Below are positions 1-4,735 of a stretch of DNA of 5,716 nt, one piece after another. The stretch's first letter is position 1. Each line of letters opens with the position of its first letter. The notes under the pieces are model-generated. The model saw nothing but the letters and a program-made list of their open reading frames with translations. It was not told the origin of the DNA and searched no databases. A program made the position numbers and the translations under genes. This DNA comes from an uncultured Bacteroidota bacterium (GTDB lineage: Bacteria; Bacteroidota; Bacteroidia; Chitinophagales; S012-47): contig CAJXXO010000178.1 in NCBI GenBank assembly GCA_913062655.1, forward strand, positions 1 to 5,716, given 5' to 3'.

Positions 1-609
1 ATAGGCTTTGAAGTTGTCGTTTACATTCGGGAAGTGCGTGTTGGGCTTGGCATGTGCTCCGGCCCCGGTGACACCTGTTTTCGAATCAACGATCATCGTT
101 TGGGGTACGCCCATTTTCCCATTGGGAATAGGTGCGGCACCCAAAATGGCACCTGTCGGGAAGCAACCCGGATTAGCGACCAGCTTAGCTGATTTGATCT
201 GCTCCCGGTTGAGTTCTGTCAGGCCATACACCGCATGCGTAAAGCCTTCGGGATAGACGTGGTCTTTGTTGTACCACTCTTCATACACTTTGGCATCGGT
301 AAGCCGGAAGTCGCCTGATAAGTCCACGATCTTGAAATCGGCATCCTTGTGCTCCTTCACAAAATCCATCGACACGCCATGCGGCAAGGCGAGGAAGACC
401 ACCTCCGGCTCATAATGCCGGAGATCAGCCAGTTTGATCAACTCTTTTTCCATAATGCCGCGATACTGCGGATGGATGTCGGCAAAGGTTTGTCCGGCCT
501 TACTTTCCGAGGTGATGGCCTCCACCTGCACTTCCGGGTGGTGGGTGAGCAATCGAACGAGTTCTGAGCCGGTATAACCGGTAGCGCCTACAATAGCTGC
601 TTTGATCAT
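1..609 (-). CDS. argC: N-acetyl-gamma-glutamyl-phosphate reductase, C-terminus cut by the window edge
   Basis: ArgC reduces N-acetylglutamyl 5-phosphate with NADPH to N-acetylglutamate 5-semialdehyde, the third step of arginine synthesis, in the cytosol. The frame is open from the ATG at 609 to the window edge and gives 203 residues, against about 340-350 for the usual full length. It begins MIKAAIVGATGYTGSELVRL, with the Rossmann nucleotide-binding GATGYTG at residues 8-14. The catalytic cysteine is C149 in NPGCFPT (146-152), and ALPHG (74-78), DLSGDFRL (96-103) and VYGLTELN (127-134) are family motifs. The C-terminal catalytic histidine region lies outside the window. The start is fixed by the motif position and by the ATGA overlap with the argD stop, which suggests translational coupling. 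Third visible gene of the argB-argD-argC operon. Identification is firm. Confidence 0.96.
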   Translation of the reverse strand, partial: MIKAAIVGATGYTGSELVRLLTHHPEVQVEAITSESKAGQTFADIHPQYRGIMEKELIKLADLRHYEPEVVFLALPHGVSMDFVKEHKDADFKIVDLSGDFRLTDAKVYEEWYNKDHVYPEGFTHAVYGLTELNREQIKSAKLVANPGCFPTGAILGAAPIPNGKMGVPQTMIVDSKTGVTGAGAHAKPNTHFPNVNDNFKAY

Positions 610-1820
610 GCGTGGTGGTTTTTGTGGTGTTCATCTAAACAGGTGAAGAGTACGTCCACCGCCTGGTGCAGGTCGGCCTCCGGTATATTGAGCGGAGGCA
701 CCATACGGATGACGGTGCCGGCTGTGGCGTTGGCCAGAATGCCATGGTCCAGCATGCGCTTGGCGATCGGTGGTGCATCGATGGTGAGGTCGATACCGAT
801 CATCAATCCCATACCCCGGATCTCTTTGATAAGGGGGTGGTTGCGCTCGTGCACCCATTGTTTGACTAATTCGCCTTTTTCACGGGCTTGTGTCAGCATA
901 TCTTCTTCTTCCATCGCTTCGATGTTGGCCAGTGAAGCAGCACACACCAGCGGGTTGCCGCCATAGGTGGTGCCGTGGTCGCCAAAGTCCATGGCATCAT
1001 CCACATGTTGCCGGGCGAGCAGGGCGCCAATCGGAACGCCTCCGCCCAGGGCTTTCGCTAAGGTGAGAATATCCGGCTTTACGCCAAAATTCTCGAAGTC
1101 AAACATATGCCCCGTGCGCCCCATGCCGCATTGGATTTCGTCCAAAATCAGCAGGGTGTTTTCCTTGTCACACAGGTCGCGTACTTTCTTCAGGTAGGCC
1201 TTATCGGCTGGGTTGATGCCGCCTTCCCCCTGGATCGGCTCCAGGATCACTGCGGCCGGATTTTCGGCCCATACCGCTCGTTGCAGTGCTTTAAAGTCGT
1301 TGAATGGCACCCGGTGAAAACCTTGCGGTATCGGTCCGAAGCCTTGCTGCATCTTGGCTTTGCCGGTGGCAATGGTGGCCATGGTGCGGCCGTGGAACGA
1401 GCCGTGCATCGAAATGATGGTACCCGTTTTACCGTGGGTGTGCCCATACTTCCGGGCCAGCTTGATGGCCCCTTCTACGCTCTCGGCTCCTGAGTTGGTA
1501 AAGAATACCCGATCGAGTCCAGACAGTTGCTTCAGCTTTTTCGCCAGGGCCACCTGCGGCTTGCTCACATAGAAGTTGGAGATGTGGATCAGCTTCTCCG
1601 CTTGTTCTTGAATGGCTTTCACCACTTTGGGGTGGGCGTGGCCAACACTGTTGACGGCAATACCCGCCAACACGTCAATGTATTCGTTGCCTTCCACATC
1701 CCATACGCGTGACCCTGCTCCACGTTCCAGCGCGATCGGGTAGCGTTTGAAGACCTGTAAATAGTGTTCCTGATCAGCATGAGTGAGTGACTGATTGGTA
1801 GGTTGTGTCATCGTAAGCAT
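606..1820 (-). CDS. argD: acetylornithine aminotransferase
   Basis: ArgD is a PLP-dependent class III aminotransferase that converts N-acetylglutamate 5-semialdehyde plus glutamate to N-acetylornithine plus 2-oxoglutarate. The 404 residues match the usual family length. Visible motifs are NSGAESVEGAIKLARK (109-124, phosphate binding), HGSFHGRT (139-146), EPIQGEGG (194-201), LDEIQCGMGRTG (226-237, with D227 for the PLP ring nitrogen), LTLAKALGGGVPIGA (252-266, with K256 as the Schiff-base lysine) and TTYGGNPL (284-291). The start could be 1820 (MLTMTQ, 6 nt after the argB stop) or the ATG at 1811 (MTQ); with no Shine-Dalgarno sequence this cannot be settled here. The closely related succinylornithine and ornithine or GABA aminotransferases share the fold, but its place between argB and argC supports ArgD. 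Some ArgD enzymes also act in lysine synthesis, which the sequence cannot show. Confidence 0.95.
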   Translation of the reverse strand: MLTMTQPTNQSLTHADQEHYLQVFKRYPIALERGAGSRVWDVEGNEYIDVLAGIAVNSVGHAHPKVVKAIQEQAEKLIHISNFYVSKPQVALAKKLKQLSGLDRVFFTNSGAESVEGAIKLARKYGHTHGKTGTIISMHGSFHGRTMATIATGKAKMQQGFGPIPQGFHRVPFNDFKALQRAVWAENPAAVILEPIQGEGGINPADKAYLKKVRDLCDKENTLLILDEIQCGMGRTGHMFDFENFGVKPDILTLAKALGGGVPIGALLARQHVDDAMDFGDHGTTYGGNPLVCAASLANIEAMEEEDMLTQAREKGELVKQWVHERNHPLIKEIRGMGLMIGIDLTIDAPPIAKRMLDHGILANATAGTVIRMVPPLNIPEADLHQAVDVLFTCLDEHHKNHHA

Positions 1821-1826
1821 GATAGA

Positions 1827-2687
1827 TTAGTTGTGAATGAGTGTACCGATAGCGGTTTGGGTGTCGAGGCATTGCGCCAGCAGTTCGGGTTGGCGACCAT
1901 TGAGGATACGACACGCTTTGGCTCCTTCGCGCAAGGCGATCTGACAGCTTTCCACCTTGGGAATCATACCGCCTTGGATGACGGTCCCTTCCAACCGGGG
2001 TATGGCGCCTACCTCCAGTTGAGTGATCAACGTGTCGGGGTCGTCTTTATCCTGGCGCAAACCGTCAATGTCGGTGAGTACCCAATATTGGTGTACGCCC
2101 AGTGCACCGGCCAGGTGGCCGGCAAACATATCGGCATTGATGTTATAGTCTTCGCCATCGGCCCCCATGGTGACGGGTGAAACGATGGGTAGGTAGTTGG
2201 TATGCCACAGGGTACGAATGAGGGTAGGGTCCATAGCGATAATGTCGCCTACAAAACCCAGGTCGGCCGGCTGGCCGGTTTCGGGATCGACAAAGTGGCG
2301 TTTTTTGGCCAGTGCCAGTTGCCCGTCTTTCCCGCTGATGCCTACTGCCGGCAGGTCGTGCTGGCGGGCGGCTTTTACCAGGTCGCCATTGACCTTGCCG
2401 CGGAGCGCTTGTTGCACCTCTTCCATCGCTTCGGTGGTAGTAACACGGTGGCCACCAATAAATTCAGCTGCGATCTGTGCCCGTTCGAGATTGGCTTTGA
2501 TAAAGGGGCCACCACCGTGCACGAGCACAATACGGTGTCCCGCCTGATGCAGTTGGGCAATAGCCGCCATGATGGCTGATTGCGCAGCCGGATCGGTCAT
2601 GGCATTGCCACCATATTTGATCAGTAAAGTTTGTGGAGTCGAGTGGGTGTTGATATGCGCTGTGTCAGCGTCTGTGTCGGTCAACAT
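1827..2687 (-). CDS. argB: acetylglutamate kinase
   Basis: ArgB phosphorylates N-acetylglutamate with ATP, the second step of arginine synthesis, in the cytosol. The 286 residues show the amino acid kinase fold: IKYGGNAM (23-30, with K24 in the phosphate site), VHGGGPF (56-62), HRVTTTEAM (80-88, with R81 aligning with the substrate-binding arginine), VGISGKDG (115-122), YNINADMF (181-188), VLTDIDG (203-209) and GGMIPKVE (239-246, with K244 catalytic). An N-terminal stretch of about 20 residues, rich in Thr, Asp and His, precedes the core, making it longer than the 258-residue Escherichia coli enzyme. The C-terminal ILNGRQPE...IGTLI resembles the tail of arginine-inhibited kinases, but the N-terminal stretch does not look like their hydrophobic helix, so feedback control is only a possibility. 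First gene of the operon; argD follows 6 nt after its TAA. Confidence 0.95.
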   Translation of the reverse strand: MLTDTDADTAHINTHSTPQTLLIKYGGNAMTDPAAQSAIMAAIAQLHQAGHRIVLVHGGGPFIKANLERAQIAAEFIGGHRVTTTEAMEEVQQALRGKVNGDLVKAARQHDLPAVGISGKDGQLALAKKRHFVDPETGQPADLGFVGDIIAMDPTLIRTLWHTNYLPIVSPVTMGADGEDYNINADMFAGHLAGALGVHQYWVLTDIDGLRQDKDDPDTLITQLEVGAIPRLEGTVIQGGMIPKVESCQIALREGAKACRILNGRQPELLAQCLDTQTAIGTLIHN

Positions 2688-2697
2688 GTTAGTTTGT

Positions 2698-2716
2698 GTA
2701 GAAATTAAAAGTCTAC
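2698..2716. promoter_or_regulatory. inverted repeat in the argB leader, possible operator or hairpin
   Basis: GTAGA (2698-2702) and TCTAC (2712-2716) are perfect inverted copies separated by 9 A/T-rich bases. They lie between the predicted argB transcription start and its start codon, ending 10 nt from the ATG. This could be a repressor site or a weak leader hairpin, but five base pairs is little evidence. It does not fit the AT-rich ARG box known for ArgR. Confidence 0.2.
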
Positions 2717-2736
2717 TTTTTTGCGATTAATTGGTG

Positions 2737-2744
2737 CAAAAGTA
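2737..2744 (-). promoter_or_regulatory. Bacteroidota-type -7 box upstream of argB
   Basis: The minus strand reads TACTTTTGCA, a perfect match to the TAnnTTTG -7 consensus of the Bacteroidota housekeeping sigma factor, including the commonly seen trailing CA. It lies about 50 nt upstream of the argB ATG, so transcription would start near 2731 and leave a leader of roughly 45 nt. No good TTG -33 box is found 17-20 nt upstream; only a T-rich TTTTTC lies nearby around 2767-2772. This is the only convincing promoter for argBDC in the window. Confidence 0.6.
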
Positions 2745-2855
2745 CAATATAATAAAGCGAATAGGCGAAAAAGGTTTGCTAAATGCCGTTAAATTTTGAA
2801 GGGAGGCCATGCCTAAGGGCTTATTACAGAGATAGAAAGTTTGAGCAGAAAACAA

Positions 2856-3173
2856 TTAGCGCAGGGCAGCTTGCCACTGTTGGATGCGTGCTTCCAATTG
2901 CGGTACTTGCAGGTAGGCCCCTTCTTTGGCTACTTCCCGACCTTCTACATAGAGCTTGACTACCGGCACCGACAGCACCATCTCTGTAGCCGCCAGGTGA
3001 AGATTATCCGGCATATTGATGGTAAGCATAGGCACGGCCAGCGCTTCGCTCAGCGCACGCAACTTCGGCCCCAGCGCCTGACACACGGTACAGTTGTCAC
3101 CCTTGAAGTAGAGCAACGTTATCGGTTGCTGCTGCACGAAGGATTGGATATCTGAAGGGGTGAGGGTGGGCAT
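2856..3173 (-). CDS. thioredoxin-like protein with CTVC site
   Basis: A single-domain thioredoxin-fold protein of 105 residues, the usual size of a free thioredoxin. After a strand (ITLLYF, 18-23) comes the redox site GDNCTVC with C28 and C31, at the head of the first long helix. The cis-proline is P70 in SVPVVKLY (68-75), and the last strand and helix follow (GREVAKEGAYL, then the end). There is no signal peptide or membrane segment, so it should be cytosolic. The usual WCGPC is replaced by NCTVC, so its redox potential and partners cannot be taken from classical TrxA; it may be a thiol reductase or a dedicated partner of an unknown substrate. The ATG at 3173 fits the fold start and the promoter just upstream. 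It is followed by 168 nt and then argB on the same strand, which has its own promoter, so I do not place it in the operon. Confidence 0.85.
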   Translation of the reverse strand: MPTLTPSDIQSFVQQQPITLLYFKGDNCTVCQALGPKLRALSEALAVPMLTINMPDNLHLAATEMVLSVPVVKLYVEGREVAKEGAYLQVPQLEARIQQWQAALR

Positions 3174-3190
3174 GCGGCTATTATTTGCTG

Positions 3191-3218
3191 TAAAGTTACC
3201 ACCTGAGCATCAGCACAA
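3191..3218 (-). promoter_or_regulatory. putative promoter of the thioredoxin-like gene
   Basis: On the minus strand a TTG (3218-3216) is followed after 17 nt by TAACTTTA (3198-3191), which matches TAnnTTTG except for the last base. The expected start site is near 3185, leaving a leader of only about 10-15 nt before the ATG at 3173. Both elements and their spacing fit the Bacteroidota promoter pattern, with one mismatch. Confidence 0.45.
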
Positions 3219-3251
3219 TTCCTGGTTGGATGAAAAAAATACAACAAAGCG

Positions 3252-3282
3252 TTGGCTAGAATTTAAGAGGAGTGTATATTTG
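3252..3282 (+). promoter_or_regulatory. promoter of the tRNA-Val gene
   Basis: TTG at 3252-3254 is followed after 20 nt by TATATTTG (3275-3282), a perfect TAnnTTTG -7 box with trailing CA. Transcription would start near 3288, about 14 nt before the mature tRNA. The leader contains an inverted repeat TCGCTT-T-AAGCGA (3286-3298), right at the predicted start. Confidence 0.7.
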
Positions 3283-3301
3283 CAGTCGCTTTAAGCGAAA
3301 A

Positions 3302-3376
3302 GGGCGCATAGCTCAGTTGGTTCAGAGCACCTGCCTTACAAGCAGGGGGTCCATGGTTCGAATCCATGTGCGCCCA
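3302..3376 (+). tRNA. tRNA-Val (anticodon UAC)
   Basis: The sequence folds into a complete cloverleaf of 75 nt. The acceptor stem GGGCGCA (3302-3308) pairs with TGCGCCC (3369-3375), with discriminator A3376. The D stem is GCTC/GAGC, and the anticodon stem CCTGC/GCAGG closes the 7-nt loop CTTACAA, with T33 at 3336 and anticodon TAC at 3337-3339. A 5-nt variable loop and the T stem CATGG/CCATG with TTCGAAT loop follow. The CCA end is not encoded (the next bases are CTA) and must be added by the tRNA nucleotidyltransferase. It is a single-gene unit with its own promoter and terminator and reads GUA and related valine codons. Confidence 0.97.
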
Positions 3377-3388
3377 CTAAAGAAAGCC

Positions 3389-3422
3389 ATCCCAGTCTGT
3401 GAATACAGGCTGGGATTTTTTT
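3389..3422 (+). terminator. rho-independent terminator of the tRNA-Val unit
   Basis: A 12-bp stem, ATCCCAGTCTGT (3389-3400) against ACAGGCTGGGAT (3405-3416), contains one T-G wobble, has the tetraloop GAAT, and runs directly into seven T residues (3416-3422). This is a strong intrinsic terminator. It sits between the tRNA and the convergent gene ending at 3446. The opposite strand has only a broken U-tract (GGCTTTCTTT), so termination of that gene here is possible but weaker. Confidence 0.9.
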
Positions 3423-3445
3423 GTCTATTATCTCATGCTACCGGC

Positions 3446-3922
3446 TCACTCCTCCGCCCACTCGGTACCTTCTATCCGGCCGATGATGATGAGCTTGTTT
3501 TGGTAGCGCCAGGCGGAGTAGTCGAAGGCGCTGTCGCGGGGCACGTACCATTCATCACCGTTGTAGTTGGGTGGGCCCAGCAGTTGTGCTGCCAGTTCAT
3601 TGCGGGTGGTGGTGTCGGCAAAGCCCAGGATTACTTCATACAAGGGCTCGTGGTTGTCTTTGTCGAAATAAAAGGCCATAAAATCGAGTGGAGGGTCCGT
3701 CTCCTGATCGATGTACACCCTGCGGAAGGAGACGCGCTGGCTGATCTCGCGGGCATGGGGTAGCCGTTTTACAAACTCCTGCCGTGGCATATTGAAATAG
3801 ACAAACTGCCGGAGCTGCTCGGGGAGTAGCTGCACTGTATCGGATACGGCCTCCTGGGCCAACCCTCTGGTCGACCCTACACCATACAATAGCAATACCA
3901 ACAGCAACCTTCGTATCAACAT
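3446..3922 (-). CDS. secreted protein of unknown function
   Basis: I do not recognise this 158-residue protein. It begins with a clear Sec signal peptide: positive MLIRR, then the hydrophobic LLLVLLLYGVG, with likely cleavage after GLA at about residue 22. No lipobox cysteine is present, so it should be released into the periplasm. The mature part, about 136 residues, has no cysteine and no further membrane segment. It holds VSFRRVYIDQ (64-73), DFMAFYFDKDN (80-90), EPLYEVILGFAD (92-103), LLGPPNYNGDEW (114-125) and AWRYQNKLIIIGRIEG (137-152), which read as alternating strands. The last part suggests a small beta-rich domain in which a short helix (TRNELAAQLLG) precedes a variable loop. On the minus strand AAGGGAG lies 4 nt before the ATG, an unusual Shine-Dalgarno-like site for this lineage that supports the start. 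It is divergent from the acidic lipoprotein gene. Confidence 0.75.
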   Translation of the reverse strand: MLIRRLLLVLLLYGVGSTRGLAQEAVSDTVQLLPEQLRQFVYFNMPRQEFVKRLPHAREISQRVSFRRVYIDQETDPPLDFMAFYFDKDNHEPLYEVILGFADTTTRNELAAQLLGPPNYNGDEWYVPRDSAFDYSAWRYQNKLIIIGRIEGTEWAEE

Positions 3923-4030
3923 GGCGCTCCCTTAACGTGTGGATGTCAAAATTCGCTTATCCTATGGTGATTTTAACATTTTTCTTTACTTTACCCTCAC
4001 CCAAATTCATTAACACATAAATCTAACATT
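3923..4030. promoter_or_regulatory. divergent intergenic region with weak promoter candidates
   Basis: These 108 AT-rich bases must carry the promoters of both the secreted-protein gene (minus) and the lipoprotein gene (plus). Toward the minus gene, GAATTTTG (3954-3947) matches TAnnTTTG except for the first base. Toward the plus gene, TACTTTAC (3987-3994) matches only four of the six fixed positions. Neither has a clear TTG -33 box. No palindromic operator stands out. Confidence 0.35.
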
Positions 4031-4315
4031 ATGAAGCGGCTACCCAAATGGGCTTCCCTATTCACCTACCTGACGGCCATGCTTTTTGGCTTATCTGTTT
4101 TGTTTACCGCCTGTGCCGGTGAAGAAGCATCGGATGATGCGGAGCCAGCACAAGAAGAGCAAATGGATGCTCAAGAGGAAGCTGACGATATGGAGGCTCC
4201 CATGGACGACATGGATGACGATCACATGGAAGGTGAGGAGCACATGGAGGGAGATCACGAGCATGCCGATGAGGATCATGAGCATCCTGCCGGTGGCAGT
4301 GAGCACCCGAACTAA
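4031..4315 (+). CDS. small, highly acidic, His/Met-rich predicted lipoprotein
   Basis: A 94-residue protein with a signal peptide: MKRLPKWAS, the hydrophobic LFTYLTAMLFGLSVLFTA, then C28 as the probable lipidated cysteine. The lipobox is F-T-A-C; F at -3 is not the preferred Leu but is plausible. The cysteine is followed by AGEE, an acidic patch like the surface-export signal described for Bacteroidota lipoproteins, so it may face outward. The mature part (28-94) has no Lys or Arg at all. It has 29 Asp/Glu among 67 residues, plus 7 His and 6 Met; the His residues are concentrated in two related segments around HMEGEEHMEG (65-74) and DHEH (75-78, 82-85). It looks intrinsically disordered, and binding of divalent metal is a reasonable inference, not shown. 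I recognise no family. The ATG has an A-rich leader without Shine-Dalgarno. An intrinsic terminator follows. Confidence 0.75.
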   Translation: MKRLPKWASLFTYLTAMLFGLSVLFTACAGEEASDDAEPAQEEQMDAQEEADDMEAPMDDMDDDHMEGEEHMEGDHEHADEDHEHPAGGSEHPN

Positions 4316-4338
4316 GGCTTAAGGCCTACCGACAACAG

Positions 4339-4369
4339 AAAGCCATGGATATACGTCTGTGGCTTTTTT
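4339..4369 (+). terminator. rho-independent terminator after the acidic lipoprotein gene
   Basis: AAAGCCA (4339-4345) pairs with TGGCTTT (4360-4366), and the T run continues to 4369. The stem is 7 bp with a 14-nt loop, 24 nt after the stop codon. Because the flanks are A-rich on one side and T-rich on the other, it could also end transcripts coming from the right on the minus strand. Confidence 0.7.
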
Positions 4370-4440
4370 ATTTGCGATGTGCGTAAAGCGATGAGTGCCT
4401 GCACGCTGTCGTGGAATCCACCTCAGGCGGAGTAGGTGAC

Positions 4441-4462
4441 CGGTAGGCAGGTGCGACTACCG
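4441..4462. repeat. inverted repeat, 6-bp arms
   Basis: CGGTAG (4441-4446) and CTACCG (4457-4462) are perfect inverted copies around a 10-nt loop. The right arm overlaps ACCGC (4459-4463), which can instead pair with GCGGT (4477-4481), so two hairpins would exclude each other in RNA. Short arms make chance occurrence possible. Confidence 0.35.
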
Positions 4463-4506
4463 CCATGCGCAGTAAAGCGGTTTTCCACTGTATGGCTATG
4501 GGGCTA

Positions 4507-4518
4507 GAGCAATTGCTC
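4507..4518. repeat. 12-bp perfect palindrome
   Basis: GAGCAATTGCTC equals its own reverse complement over 12 bases. It directly abuts the period-8 repeat that begins at 4518. It could be a dimeric protein site or a remnant of repeated sequence; no gene start is nearby to suggest an operator. Confidence 0.4.
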
Positions 4519-4549
4519 GCCAAGTCACGAAGGCACTAAGGCAAAAAGT
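4518..4549. repeat. degenerate period-8 tandem repeat
   Basis: Four consecutive octamers, CGCCAAGT, CACGAAGG, CACTAAGG and CAAAAAGT, share the pattern C....AAG(G/T). The middle two differ at one base. From memory, similar strings of CACGAAGG-type units occur between genes in Bacteroidota and other phyla, which I cannot check here. Confidence 0.5.
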
Positions 4550-4650
4550 AGGTCTTGCTGGCGCTCGTAAATCGCAGGTCGAGGGAAAAGGGGCGTATGT
4601 CCGTCATACCATAGCGTTTTGGTGTTTTGGCGAAAAATATGAATCGCTGC

Positions 4651-4666
4651 CAGGTAGCGTTACCTG
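4651..4666. repeat. hairpin with 6-bp arms and tetraloop
   Basis: CAGGTA (4651-4656), loop GCGT, TACCTG (4661-4666): a compact perfect inverted repeat. No T run follows on the plus strand, so it is not an intrinsic terminator in that direction. On the minus strand it lies about 70 nt downstream of the transglutaminase-like gene, also without a T run. It may simply be part of the repeat-rich spacer. Confidence 0.35.
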
Positions 4667-4689
4667 TACTTGTAGGAAATAGGCCCAGC

Positions 4690-4731
4690 ATCGCTGTACG
4701 CTATACGCTATACGCTGTACGCATTACGAAT
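4690..4731. repeat. short tandem array of 7-bp units
   Basis: Six consecutive heptamers: ATCGCTG, TACGCTA, TACGCTA, TACGCTG, TACGCAT, TACGAAT. The core is exact and the edges decay. The array ends 4 nt before the reverse-strand stop codon of the transglutaminase-like gene. An inverted repeat CGAAT (4727-4731) / ATTCG (4741-4745) spans that stop codon. The pattern recalls the heptanucleotide short tandem repeats known from cyanobacteria. Copy number of such arrays often varies between strains. Confidence 0.75.
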
Positions 4732-4735
4732 CACT

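Larger units (their letters stand above)
4370..4735. other. gene-free spacer with several small repeats
   Basis: I see no credible coding sequence, tRNA or insertion-sequence end in these 366 bases. They contain clustered inverted repeats (CGGTAG/CTACCG at 4441-4462; ACCGC/GCGGT at 4459-4481, which competes with the first for the same bases; GAGCAATTGCTC at 4507-4518; GTATG/CATAC at 4595-4609; CAGGTA/TACCTG at 4651-4666), a period-8 repeat at 4518-4549 and a 7-bp array at 4690-4731. It separates a plus-strand gene from a convergent minus-strand gene, so it needs no promoter for either. It may be repeat-derived or decayed sequence, and a small RNA cannot be excluded. Confidence 0.5.

Noticed and set aside
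1107..1493. 128-codon plus-strand open frame inside argD
   Set aside because: It is antisense to a well-supported aminotransferase and its product shows no recognisable motif; the length is expected from codon bias on the other strand.
2202..2579. 125-codon plus-strand open frame inside argB
   Set aside because: It is antisense to ArgB, whose motifs are intact, and has no family features.
2804..2814. Terminator after the thioredoxin-like gene (AGGC-CAT-GCCT)
   Set aside because: A 4-bp stem with a 3-nt loop and no T run is too weak.
3272..3763. 163-codon plus-strand open frame across the tRNA and the secreted-protein gene
   Set aside because: It runs through the tRNA-Val and its terminator, so it cannot be a normal protein gene.
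4690..4731. CRISPR array
   Set aside because: The units are 7 bp and directly contiguous, with no spacers and no cas genes nearby.
4370..4735. Insertion-sequence remnant or integron attC site
   Set aside because: No transposase fragment, no paired terminal inverted repeats with target duplication, and no attC core sites (GTTAGSC / GCCTAAC) were seen.
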